Positions 17,825 through 25,856 of a DNA stretch of 64,000 nt are shown piece by piece. The translations under genes and the position numbers were made by a program. Location: positions 1,240,001 through 1,304,000 of the forward strand of contig NZ_CP067225.1 of the NCBI RefSeq assembly GCF_016617715.1, in the 5' to 3' direction. Source of the stretch: Paracoccus sp. MC1862. GTDB lineage: Bacteria > Pseudomonadota > Alphaproteobacteria > Rhodobacterales > Rhodobacteraceae. The notes below the pieces were generated by a model, which did not search any database, had not been told where the DNA came from, and saw only the letters and a list, made by a program, of their open reading frames with translations. Within the stretch, counting starts at the first letter, position 1. Each line of letters begins with the position of its first letter.

Positions 17825-19641
17825 CCCGCGGCGACCCGCGGCACCGACGCGACCGGCGTCGCCGCAGGCCCGTCGGTGAACTGCAGCCGCGCCAGCCGCG
17901 CGTAAAGCCCGCCCTGCGCCACCAGTTCCTCATGCGTGCCCTGCTGCACGATGCGGCCCCCGTCCATCACCACGATGCGGTCGGCCTTCTTCACGGTCGC
18001 GAGGCGATGGGCCACGATGATCGTCGTGCGCCCCCGCGCGAGTGCGTCGATGGCGTCCTGCACCAGCCGCTCGGACTGGGCGTCCAAGGCGCTGGTCGCC
18101 TCGTCCAGCAGCAGGATCGGGGCGTCGCGCAGGATCGCGCGGGCAATGGCGATGCGCTGCTTCTGGCCGCCCGACAGCATGACGCCGCGCTCGCCCACCT
18201 GGGTGTCGTAGCCTTCCGGCAGCGACATCAGGAAGTCATGGGCGTTGGCGGCGCGGGCGGCGGCCTCGATCTGCGCGTCACTGGCGCCGGACTGGCCGAA
18301 GCGGATGTTTTCCCGCGCGCTGGTCGCGAAGATCACCGGGTCCTGCGGGACCAGCGCGATGGCCTGCCGGAAATCGGCGCGAGCCATGTCGCGCAGGTCG
18401 ATGCCGTCGATGCAGACCCGGCCCCGGTCGGGGTCCCAGAAGCGCTGGATAAGCTGCACCACCGTCGTCTTGCCGGCGCCCGAGGGGCCGACCAGCGCCA
18501 CCGTCTCGCCCGGACGGATCGCCAGCGTGATGTCATCCAGCGCCGATATGTCGGGGCGGGTCGGATAGCGGAAGCTGACACTGTTGAAGTCGATGCGGCC
18601 CTTGACCGGGCGCGGCAGAGGCACCGGGTTCGCGGGATCGCGCAGCGTGTCCTCGGTCGCCAGCAGGTCGCCCAGCCGCTCGGTCGCGCCGGCGGCACGC
18701 TGCAGTTCGCCCCAGATCTCGGACAGGGCGCCCAGGGAACCGGCGACAAGAACGGCGTAGATGACGAACTGCACCAGTTCGCCCACGGTCATGGCGCCCG
18801 CGTTCACGTCGCGTGCGCCCACCCACAGGACGCCGACGACGCCCGCGAAGATCAGGAAGATCACCACCGCCGTCATCAGCGCCCGGATGCGGATGCGCCG
18901 CGCGGCCGAGGCAAAGGCGCTTTCGGTGACGCCCGCGAAGGCGGCGCGCGCGGGTTCCTCGGCGGTGAAGGCCTGGACGGTCTGCGCGGCCAGCAGCGTC
19001 TCGGAGGCGGTGCCCGAGGAACTGGCGATCCAGTCCTGGTTCTCGCGCGACAAGGCCCGCAGGCGGCGGCCCAGCAGGATGATGGGCAGGATCACCACCG
19101 GCACCATCAGGAACAGAAGGCCGGTCAGCTTGGGCGAGGTGACGAGCAGCATGACCAGCCCGCCGATCACCACCACCGTCTGCCGCAGCGCCAGCGAGAC
19201 GGAGCTTGAGATCACCGAGAGGATCAGCGTGGTGTCGGTGGTGATGCGGCTGATGATCTCGCCGGTCATCACCCGTTCGTAGAAGGCCGGGGAAAGCCCG
19301 ATCACCCGGTCGAAGACGGCGCGGCGGATGTCGGCCACGACCCGCTCGCCCAGCCGCGTCACCAGCGCGTAGCGCAGCGCCGTGCCGAGGGCCAGCGCCG
19401 CCGCAATGATCAGGGCCGCGACGAAATATTCGTCAAGCAGTTGCGAGTTCTCGGCGAATCCGTCCACGACGCGGCGCACGGCGACCGGCAGGATCAGGCT
19501 GACCGCCGCCGTGGCCAGCAGCGCGACGGCAGCCGCGGCCATCATCGCGCGGTAAGGGCGCAGGAAGGGCCACAGCGCCCTCAGCACCCCGATGCGGCGG
19601 GTGGTCGGGCGGTCGATGGCGGCTTTCGGGGCTCGGGCCAA
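17821..19641 (-). CDS. ABC exporter, fused membrane and ATPase domains
   Basis: Half-size exporter of the MsbA/ABCB type, 606 residues; the substrate (lipid or drug) cannot be read from sequence. Six transmembrane helices occupy residues about 25-300. The nucleotide-binding domain has Walker A GPSGAGKTTV, the signature LSGGQKQRIAIARAI, Walker B ILLLDEATSALD and the H-loop in IIVAHRLATV. I choose the TTG at 19641, which has GGAGAAAG directly upstream and gives the usual N-terminus; the open frame runs back to 19800 over a region full of hairpins. It ends tail to tail with map. Confidence in the start is moderate, in the family high. Confidence 0.92.
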   Translation of the reverse strand: MARAPKAAIDRPTTRRIGVLRALWPFLRPYRAMMAAAAVALLATAAVSLILPVAVRRVVDGFAENSQLLDEYFVAALIIAAALALGTALRYALVTRLGERVVADIRRAVFDRVIGLSPAFYERVMTGEIISRITTDTTLILSVISSSVSLALRQTVVVIGGLVMLLVTSPKLTGLLFLMVPVVILPIILLGRRLRALSRENQDWIASSSGTASETLLAAQTVQAFTAEEPARAAFAGVTESAFASAARRIRIRALMTAVVIFLIFAGVVGVLWVGARDVNAGAMTVGELVQFVIYAVLVAGSLGALSEIWGELQRAAGATERLGDLLATEDTLRDPANPVPLPRPVKGRIDFNSVSFRYPTRPDISALDDITLAIRPGETVALVGPSGAGKTTVVQLIQRFWDPDRGRVCIDGIDLRDMARADFRQAIALVPQDPVIFATSARENIRFGQSGASDAQIEAAARAANAHDFLMSLPEGYDTQVGERGVMLSGGQKQRIAIARAILRDAPILLLDEATSALDAQSERLVQDAIDALARGRTTIIVAHRLATVKKADRIVVMDGGRIVQQGTHEELVAQGGLYARLARLQFTDGPAATPVASVPRVAAG

Positions 19642-19699
19642 GGCTTTCTCCGGCGCTGGGTCCGGGATGGTGTAGGCATTCGGCCGCGCTGGGGCAACC

Positions 19700-19803
19700 C
19701 GCAGGGCTGCGGCATCCTGCCCGGTGCCGCGGCAGGGTGCGTGGTTCTCAGGCACAGCCCCTTGCCGCACCCTGCTCCCGCAGGGTGCGTGCCCTTGCAC
19801 GCA
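19700..19803. repeat. Cluster of alternative hairpins ahead of the ABC exporter
   Basis: The arm GCAGGGTGCG occurs at 19732-19741 and again at 19780-19789, and its exact complement CGCACCCTGC lies between them at 19766-19775. The middle arm can pair with either neighbour: with the right one it makes a 10-bp stem with a 4-base loop. TGCGTGC (19786-19792) can also pair with GCACGCA (19797-19803), sharing bases with the second arm. A further 6-bp stem, CCGCAG/CTGCGG, starts near 19699. On the minus strand this lies between the DUF1761 stop and the exporter start. Confidence 0.75.
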
Positions 19804-19812
19804 ACGTTGCCC

Positions 19813-20205
19813 TCAGACCCCGCCCATGACCGCGCCGACCACGGCGCAGGCGATCACCGCATAGCCCATGTCGATCAGCGTCATCACCATCGGCCGGGGC
19901 GAATAGGTGTTGGTGATGAAGAACCACGGCGCCACGATGCCCGCCCCGATCCCCGCGCCCCAGCCGAGGCCCGCCACGATCCCATCGATCCCGGCGCGCA
20001 CGAACAGGATGCGGATCATCGCCGCAATGGCGACCAAGGCCACCCCCGCCAGCAGGTAGGGCGTGACGGACCGCGACAAAGGATGCCCGATGTTCTGCAC
20101 CTGCAACCCCGAGGCATTGCTGTAGATCCGGTCGTTCATCCGGTACCAGATCGCCCCGATCACCCAAGCGAGGATGGCGGCGGCAATGACGATCATCAGT
20201 TCCAT
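19813..20205 (-). CDS. DUF1761 membrane protein
   Basis: A 130-residue integral membrane protein of the DUF1761 type, function unknown. The N-terminus MELMIVIAAAILAWVIGAIWYRMND is the family signature, and about four hydrophobic helices follow (near residues 1-18, 45-62, 70-88 and 108-128). The start at 20205 is chosen over 20256 because the longer form would run into the EVE-protein coding region and is polar. It follows the EVE gene by four bases on the same strand and is the last gene of the tsaD-gpsA-YciI-EVE run before the hairpin cluster. Confidence 0.82.
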   Translation of the reverse strand: MELMIVIAAAILAWVIGAIWYRMNDRIYSNASGLQVQNIGHPLSRSVTPYLLAGVALVAIAAMIRILFVRAGIDGIVAGLGWGAGIGAGIVAPWFFITNTYSPRPMVMTLIDMGYAVIACAVVGAVMGGV

Positions 20206-20209
20206 CGGC

Positions 20210-20629
20210 TCACCCCCTTGCGCCCGCAAGCGCCAGCACCGCGTCCCATTCGGCATCCGTCACCGGCTGCACCGACAGGCGCGAGTTCTTGACCAGCACC
20301 ATGTCGGCAAAGCGCGGCTCGGCCTTGATCTCGGCCAGCGTCACGGAACGCGGCAGCGGCTCGACCGCGCGGATATCCACGCATTCCCATCTGGGATCAT
20401 CCGAGGTGGAATCGGGATGCGCCTCGGCGATCACCTCGACGATGCCGACCACGGCCTTGCCTTCGTTCGAATGGTAGAAGAAGCCCCGGTCGCCCAGCTT
20501 CATCTGCCGCATGAGGTTGCGGGCCTGATGGCTGCGGACGCCGTCCCATTCCTCGCCCGCCTCACCCTTTGCGGCAAGGTCGTCCCATGAAAACACCTCC
20601 GGCTCGGACTTGAAGAGCCAGCGGTTCAT
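20210..20629 (-). CDS. EVE-domain protein
   Basis: A 139-residue single EVE domain, a PUA-like fold that reads modified bases in nucleic acids. [17 protein letters not shown] opens the domain, WDGVRSHQARNLMRQMKLGDRGFFYHSNEGKAVVGIVEV is the core motif with the aromatic-lined pocket, and DPRWECVDIRAVEPLPRSVTLAEIK continues as in family members. The start at 20629 overlaps the YciI stop by four bases. Stand-alone EVE proteins like this are common in proteobacteria; a role in RNA modification is suggested by its neighbourhood with tsaD, but it is not shown. Confidence 0.93.
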   Translation of the reverse strand: MNRWLFKSEPEVFSWDDLAAKGEAGEEWDGVRSHQARNLMRQMKLGDRGFFYHSNEGKAVVGIVEVIAEAHPDSTSDDPRWECVDIRAVEPLPRSVTLAEIKAEPRFADMVLVKNSRLSVQPVTDAEWDAVLALAGARG

Positions 20630-20901
20630 CCGATGACCTTGCGCCACTCGCTGACCTCGACGGATTCAAAGACATCCGCCGCCGCATAGGGGTCCTCGGC
20701 GACCCAGGCCCTTGCCGCGTCGAGATCATCCGCCTCGATCACCAGCAATGATCCGCAGGGCTGGCCGTCCTGAAGGAACGGTCCCGCCAACTGCACCCTG
20801 CCCGAGCCGTTCAGCCATGCCAGATGCGCCTCGCGCGTGGTCATGCGGCTGTCCAGGCGACCGGGCTTGTCCCGGCAGATCACGGTGAAAAGCGGCATCA
20901 T
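20626..20901 (-). CDS. YciI-family protein
   Basis: A 91-residue ferredoxin-fold protein of the YciI family. It shows the family pattern: [26 protein letters not shown] at the start with an exposed histidine, [44 protein letters not shown] in the second half. The putative active-site His and Asp of the family are present (REAHLAW, AEDPY). Its substrate is unknown. The first of two adjacent ATGs overlaps the gpsA stop, with AAGGAGG ideally placed. It sits between gpsA and the EVE gene, a common alphaproteobacterial order. Confidence 0.92.
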   Translation of the reverse strand: MMPLFTVICRDKPGRLDSRMTTREAHLAWLNGSGRVQLAGPFLQDGQPCGSLLVIEADDLDAARAWVAEDPYAAADVFESVEVSEWRKVIG

Positions 20902-21830
20902 TCCTCCTTGAGCGGGCGTGCGAGCAGAAGCTCCACCGCCTGTTTAACGCCCACGCGGCCCCCGGCAAGCCCGGCGATCAGGGTCGAGATCGGCATCTCG
21001 ATACCGTCGCGGGCGGCAATGGCGGCGACGGCGCGGGCGGTCGCGGCGCCTTCCACGGTAACATGGGGGTCGAAGGGCTCGGCCCGGCCCAACGACAGGC
21101 CATAGCGGAAGTTGCGCGACTGCTCGGATGTGGCGGTCAGGATCAGGTCGCCCAGCCCCGACAGGCCGGTCAGCGTCTCGGGGTCGGCGCCCTTCGCGGC
21201 GGCAAAGCGGGTCATCTCGGCAAAGCCGCGCGTGATGATGGCGGCGCGGGCGGAATCGCCAAGCCCCGCGCCGATGGCGACCCCCGCCGCGATGGCGATG
21301 ACGTTCTTCAGCGCGCCGCCAAGTTCCGCCCCGGTCACGTCGGTCGTGCGGTAAAGCCGCAGGACAGGGGTGGAGAGCGCGTGCTGCAGCCCGTGGCCCG
21401 CCATTGCATCAGCGCAGGCGAGCGTCAGGGCGGTCGGCAGCCCCCGCGCGATGTCGGCGGCGAAGCTGGGACCGGTCAGGACGGCTACCGTCGCCGCGGG
21501 GCAGGCCTCGGCCAGCATCCGCGCGGGCGAGCGCCCGGTGGCGAGGTCGATCCCCTTGGCGCAACTGACCAGCGCCCGCCCGTCCAGCCGGGCCGCGTGG
21601 TCGGACAGGAAGGCGCCCGTGGCCTGCGCGGGGATGGCGACCAGCAGGATGTCGGCGTCGGGCAAGCTCTCGGTCGCCGTGACGCCGCCGGGCAGGATGA
21701 CGCCGGGCAGCAGCGGGTTTTCCCCGCGCCAGCCGATCCGGCGACCCCACAGCGCCACCGGCCCGTTCGCCGAAAGCGCCACCGCCAGCGCGGTGCCGAA
21801 GGCGCCTGCGCCGAGGACGGCGACGCTCAT
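20898..21830 (-). CDS. gpsA: Glycerol-3-phosphate dehydrogenase (NAD(P)+)
   Basis: Makes sn-glycerol 3-phosphate from dihydroxyacetone phosphate for phospholipid synthesis; 310 residues, close to the family norm. The dinucleotide motif [17 protein letters not shown] starts the protein. [10 protein letters not shown] and [20 protein letters not shown] are the family substrate-domain motifs, with [32 protein letters not shown] carrying the catalytic lysine. The start overlaps the tsaD stop and its stop overlaps the YciI start, so the four genes from tsaD to EVE are translationally chained. Confidence 0.96.
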   Translation of the reverse strand: MSVAVLGAGAFGTALAVALSANGPVALWGRRIGWRGENPLLPGVILPGGVTATESLPDADILLVAIPAQATGAFLSDHAARLDGRALVSCAKGIDLATGRSPARMLAEACPAATVAVLTGPSFAADIARGLPTALTLACADAMAGHGLQHALSTPVLRLYRTTDVTGAELGGALKNVIAIAAGVAIGAGLGDSARAAIITRGFAEMTRFAAAKGADPETLTGLSGLGDLILTATSEQSRNFRYGLSLGRAEPFDPHVTVEGAATARAVAAIAARDGIEMPISTLIAGLAGGRVGVKQAVELLLARPLKEE

Positions 21831-22891
21831 GCCTTGGCCCCGCGCTTGCCCGCGCCCAGCATCGGTGCTGCGTTTTGGTCCAGCGGCCAGCGCGGGCGGG
21901 CAGCGAGGTCCATGCCGTCGCGGTGGCCCAAGCGGAAGCGCTCGATCCCCGCCCAGGCGATCATCGCGGCGTTATCGGTGCAAAGCGCCAGTGGCGGCGC
22001 AAGGAAGCGGACGCCGGCCTCGGCGGTCACCCGTTCCAGCGCCGCCCGGATGGTGCGGTTGGCGGCGACCCCTCCGGCGACGGCGACCACCGGCACGTCG
22101 GCTTCAGCCAGAGCGCGGCGGGTCTTTTCGGCCAGCACCTCGGCCACGGCCCGCTGGAACGAGGCGCAGATGTCGGCGCGCAGGCCGTCGCGCAGCCCCC
22201 CTTCCGCCGCCACCGCCTGATCGCGGACCCGCAGCACGGCGGTCTTGAGCCCGGAAAAGCTGAGATCGCAGCCGGGTCGGTCCAGCAGCGGGCGCGGCAG
22301 CGGGACGGCGGCGGGATCTCCCCTGGCCGCCTCGGCTTCCACGGAAGGTCCGCCCGGCTGGGGCAGGCCCAGAAGCTTCGCCACCTTGTCGAAGGCCTCG
22401 CCCGGGGCGTCGTCGATGGTGCCGCCGAGGCGGGTGAACTCCTCGGGACCGGATACCCGCAGGAACTGGCAATGCCCGCCCGAGACCAGCAGCATCAGGT
22501 AGGGGAAGCCGATCCCGTCGGTCAGCCGCGGCGTCAGTGCGTGCCCGGCAAGGTGGTTCACGCCGACCAGCGGCAGCCCCGTGCCCGCAGCCAGCCCCTT
22601 GGCCAGCATCACCCCGGCCATGACCCCGCCGATCAGCCCCGGCCCTGCCGTCACTGCAATCGCATCCAGATCGCGCAGCCCGACGCCCGCCTGTTCCAGC
22701 GCCATTTCGACGCAGAGGTCCAGCCGCTCGGCGTGCGCCCGGGCGGCGATCTCGGGGACCACGCCGCCGAAACCCGCGTGCAGCGCCGTCTGGCCGGACA
22801 CGACCGAGGACAGCACCTCGCGCGCGCCCGTCACCACGGCGGCGGCGGTGTCGTCGCAACTGCTCTCGATGCCGAGGACGGTGAGGGTCAT
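21827..22891 (-). CDS. tsaD: tRNA threonylcarbamoyladenosine synthase TsaD
   Basis: Catalytic subunit for the t6A37 modification of ANN-decoding tRNAs; 354 residues. The ASKHA-fold start is [17 protein letters not shown]. The metal-binding histidine pair is in [14 protein letters not shown] near residue 115. [43 protein letters not shown] and [17 protein letters not shown] complete the family signature. The C-terminus extends about 20 residues past the core. It is the first gene of its chain and divergent from hemD across 61 bases, which must contain both promoters. Confidence 0.97.
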   Translation of the reverse strand: MTLTVLGIESSCDDTAAAVVTGAREVLSSVVSGQTALHAGFGGVVPEIAARAHAERLDLCVEMALEQAGVGLRDLDAIAVTAGPGLIGGVMAGVMLAKGLAAGTGLPLVGVNHLAGHALTPRLTDGIGFPYLMLLVSGGHCQFLRVSGPEEFTRLGGTIDDAPGEAFDKVAKLLGLPQPGGPSVEAEAARGDPAAVPLPRPLLDRPGCDLSFSGLKTAVLRVRDQAVAAEGGLRDGLRADICASFQRAVAEVLAEKTRRALAEADVPVVAVAGGVAANRTIRAALERVTAEAGVRFLAPPLALCTDNAAMIAWAGIERFRLGHRDGMDLAARPRWPLDQNAAPMLGAGKRGAKA

Positions 22892-22952
22892 GGTTGAAAT
22901 CGCGGGGCTGCTGCGGCTTATCGGGGGTTAGCACCCGTCCCGAGGAAACGCC

Positions 22953-23651
22953 ATGCAAGAGCCCGCACCCGTGGTGCTGATCACCCGCCCCGAAGCCGCC
23001 GCCCGCCGCTTTGCCGCGCAGGTCGAGGCATTGGGCCTGCGGCATGTGATCGCCCCCCTGCTGCGGATCGTCGGGGTGCCGCATGACGGGGCGGCGGTGC
23101 GGGACGCGACTGGGCTGGTCTTCACCTCGGAAAACGGCGTCCGCTTCGCCGGGCCGGGAAGGGGCCGTCCCGCCTGGTGCGTCGGCCCGCGCACGGCGGA
23201 ACAGGCGCGCAAGGCGGGCTATGACGTGCGCGAAGGTCCGGGCGACGCGGCCCGGCTGATTCCGCTGATCGACGATCTCGGCCCCGGCTGGCTGCACCCC
23301 CATGGCGCCCATGTCGCGGCCCGCCTGCCGGCGCCGGGGATGGTGGTCTACGACCAGTTGCCGCTGCCGCCTTCGCCCGAAGCGCTGGCGCTGCTGCAAG
23401 GCACGGCGCCGGTGATTCTGCCGCTGTTTTCGCCGCGCAGTGCCCGACTTGCGGCCGAGGCGGCGCGGGGGTCGCCGGGCGCCCCCCTGCGGATCGTGCC
23501 GATCAGCGCGGCGGCCGAGGCCGCGTGGCGCGCGGCCTGGCCTGAAGGCCCGGTCCGGTGCGTCGTCGCGGACCAGCCCGATGCCGAGAGCATCCTGCGG
23601 GCGATCCGGGCGGTGACGGATACGGAACGCGAGCCCTTCAGCGCGGGTTGA
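22953..23651 (+). CDS. hemD: Uroporphyrinogen-III synthase
   Basis: Cyclises hydroxymethylbilane to uroporphyrinogen III in heme and cobalamin synthesis; 232 residues. The sequence is weakly conserved as usual for HemD, but VVLITRPEAAARRFAAQVEALGLRHVIAPLLRIV at the N-terminus, GLVFTSENGVRFAG and the later VILPLFSPRSARLAAEAAR fit the two-lobe fold. Position settles it: it is followed by a Mic60-like gene and hemY, the standard alphaproteobacterial heme cluster. hemC is not in the window. The start follows a divergent tsaD promoter region. Confidence 0.92.
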   Translation: MQEPAPVVLITRPEAAARRFAAQVEALGLRHVIAPLLRIVGVPHDGAAVRDATGLVFTSENGVRFAGPGRGRPAWCVGPRTAEQARKAGYDVREGPGDAARLIPLIDDLGPGWLHPHGAHVAARLPAPGMVVYDQLPLPPSPEALALLQGTAPVILPLFSPRSARLAAEAARGSPGAPLRIVPISAAAEAAWRAAWPEGPVRCVVADQPDAESILRAIRAVTDTEREPFSAG

Positions 23652-23772
23652 GCGCGCTGACGCCGCCGTCTAGGGTTGGCGCCATCGCGCCCGCCGTGGC
23701 GCGTCCTCTACCTGGGTTTTCGACCGAACCGGCGGGCGCCTGTCCCCCGGAGCTGCAAGGGATCGCCGCCAC

Positions 23773-25845
23773 ATGACCGACCGCCCCGACGACGCCACAC
23801 CGACCGGCCGCCGCGCGCCCGCCGTCCCCGGCTCGGCCGTGCCCTCGCGCGAGGCGCCGGCGCCATCGGCCGACGCGGCCGAACGCCCCGCCGCGCCGCT
23901 GATCGATTCGGCGCTGGTCGGCAAAGGCGGCGACCGCCCCGCGATGGCGCGGCGGACGGCTGCAGTACGTCCGGTTTCTGGCGGAACCGACAGGATCGTG
24001 GCGGGAAACAGGGTCGAGGGTTCGTCAGGCGACCCCACGTCGGCTGCATTGGCGCGGCCGGACGTGGTGGCGGCCGGCATGTCCGAACCCGTGACCGGCG
24101 ACGCCGCGAATCCCCCCTTTTCGACCGGCGCCGGGGCGACGGCCGGCGACGGCGCCGGCCCGGCCCCGAAAAGCGGGACGGCGGCGGGATCGCCGGAAAC
24201 ATCCTCTGGCATCCCGGCGGTGGCGCACGGTGACAAGGAGCGCGGGCCGAACGCCCCTGCCCCGGCAGCCCGCCCCGCCGAGCCACCGGCGCCCGTGCAG
24301 CGGCGGGGCGGCTTCGCGCCCCTGTTCCTTGGCGGCGTGGTCGCGGCGGCCCTGGGCGCGGGCGCGGCCTACTGGGCGGTGCCGCGGCTGCCCCCCGCCT
24401 GGCAGCCCTCAGCCCCCGCGCCGGCCACCGATACCGCCGCGCTGTCCGAGGCCGCAGCCGAGGCTGCCCGCGCCGAGATCGAGCGGCAGGCGGGCGTTGT
24501 CGAATCGCGCGCCATCGAGGCGGCGAGGCAGGCGGCGGCCGATGCCGCCACGCAGGCGGCGGGCGCCAGCCTGTCGGCGCAGGGCGAGACGCTGATCGAT
24601 CAGGCCCGGCAGGCGGGGGCGGATGCCGCCGCCCAGCTTCTGGCCGAAGCACCGGCGGGTCCCGGCCCCGACCCCTCGCTGCAGACGACGCTGGCCGCGC
24701 AGGCGCGCCAGCTTGCCGCGTTGGATCAGGCGCTGGCGGAACTGCGTGAGGCGCCCGGCCAGACGATCGACCTTTCCCCCGTGCAGCAGGGGATCGAGAC
24801 GCAGGCCGCCCGCATCGACGCGCTGGAACAGGCGCTGTCGGCGCAGCCGGCCGGCGATCCGGGCGCGCTTGATTCGGCGCTGCAGGCGCAGGCGGGCCGG
24901 ATCGAGGCGCTGGAACAGGCCGTCGCCGCGCTGCGGGACTCTCCACCGGTCGATCTCGCCCCCATCCAGGCACGGCTTGACGAACTGGCGCAGCGCCCGG
25001 TCGTGGACACCGAGGCCGTCGAGCGGCTGAACACGCTTGCGGCGGATGTGGTGGCCGCGACCCAGCGCATCGGCATGGTTGCCGAACAGGCCGAGGCGCG
25101 TCTGGCCGAGGTGGAATCCCGCGCCGCCACGCTGGCGGACACGGCCGACGAGGCCGCGCGCCGCGCGCAGGCCGCCGCCGCCGCCGCCGCCATCGGCGAG
25201 GCGCTGCAGACCGGCGCCCCGCGCGACGCCGCGCTGAGCCAGCTTGCGGAAGCGGGTGTCACCCCGCCCCCCGCCCTGATGGTCGAGGTGCCGACGCTGG
25301 ACGAACTCGTGGCGGGCTTCCCGCCTGCGGCGCGGGCCGCGCTGCGCGACGCGCTGCAGGCCGAAACCGTGCAGGGACAGGGCAGCTTCCTCGGGAACTT
25401 CCTGCGCGCCCAGACGGGTGCCCGTTCCGTCGCGCCGCGCGAAGGGGACGACGCCGACGCCGTGCTGTCCCGCGCCGGGGCCGCGGTTGAACGCGGCGAG
25501 ATCCGGGCGGCGCTGGCCGAGCTTGCCGCCCTGCCCGAGCCTGCGCGCCCTGCCATGGCGGAATGGACCGCGCAGGCACAGGCCTATGCCGACGCGCATT
25601 CCGCCGTCGAGGCGCTGGTCGCACCCGAGCCTGCCGCACCCGCCGCAGGCCAGGAGGAGGCATCCGCGCAGCCTGAACCCGCCGAAGACGAACCCGCAGC
25701 CGAGCCCGCCGGCGCAGACGCGCCCGCGCAGGCCGAAGACGCGCCGGACCTGCGGCCGACGCCGCCGGTCATCACCACAACCGTTCCCCTGGGCCAGCCC
25801 GCCCCGCCGCCGGCTGACGCCGGTGCCGCAGCCCCGTCCAACTGA
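23773..25845 (+). CDS. Mic60/mitofilin-like inner membrane protein
   Basis: A 690-residue membrane protein of the COG4223 type, the alphaproteobacterial relative of mitochondrial Mic60, which shapes cristae. Residues 1-180 are low-complexity, rich in alanine, proline, glycine and acid residues. A single helix lies at residues 181-203 (FAPLFLGGVVAAALGAGAAYWAV). Residues about 215-480 are alanine/glutamine/leucine-rich with long heptad stretches, a predicted periplasmic coiled coil. A mitofilin-type helical domain follows at about 490-620 with DELVAGFPPAARAALRDAL. The last 70 residues are again proline- and acid-rich. It lies between hemD and hemY, where such genes are found across the class. 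Envelope shaping here is inferred from the family. Confidence 0.87.
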   Translation: MTDRPDDATPTGRRAPAVPGSAVPSREAPAPSADAAERPAAPLIDSALVGKGGDRPAMARRTAAVRPVSGGTDRIVAGNRVEGSSGDPTSAALARPDVVAAGMSEPVTGDAANPPFSTGAGATAGDGAGPAPKSGTAAGSPETSSGIPAVAHGDKERGPNAPAPAARPAEPPAPVQRRGGFAPLFLGGVVAAALGAGAAYWAVPRLPPAWQPSAPAPATDTAALSEAAAEAARAEIERQAGVVESRAIEAARQAAADAATQAAGASLSAQGETLIDQARQAGADAAAQLLAEAPAGPGPDPSLQTTLAAQARQLAALDQALAELREAPGQTIDLSPVQQGIETQAARIDALEQALSAQPAGDPGALDSALQAQAGRIEALEQAVAALRDSPPVDLAPIQARLDELAQRPVVDTEAVERLNTLAADVVAATQRIGMVAEQAEARLAEVESRAATLADTADEAARRAQAAAAAAAIGEALQTGAPRDAALSQLAEAGVTPPPALMVEVPTLDELVAGFPPAARAALRDALQAETVQGQGSFLGNFLRAQTGARSVAPREGDDADAVLSRAGAAVERGEIRAALAELAALPEPARPAMAEWTAQAQAYADAHSAVEALVAPEPAAPAAGQEEASAQPEPAEDEPAAEPAGADAPAQAEDAPDLRPTPPVITTTVPLGQPAPPPADAGAAAPSN

Positions 25846-25856
25846 GGTTCCTGCCG

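Noticed and set aside
19642..19800. N-terminal extension of the ABC exporter
   Set aside because: The stretch encodes a non-conserved, hairpin-filled leader, whereas TTG 19641 has a strong ribosome site and gives the normal N-terminus.
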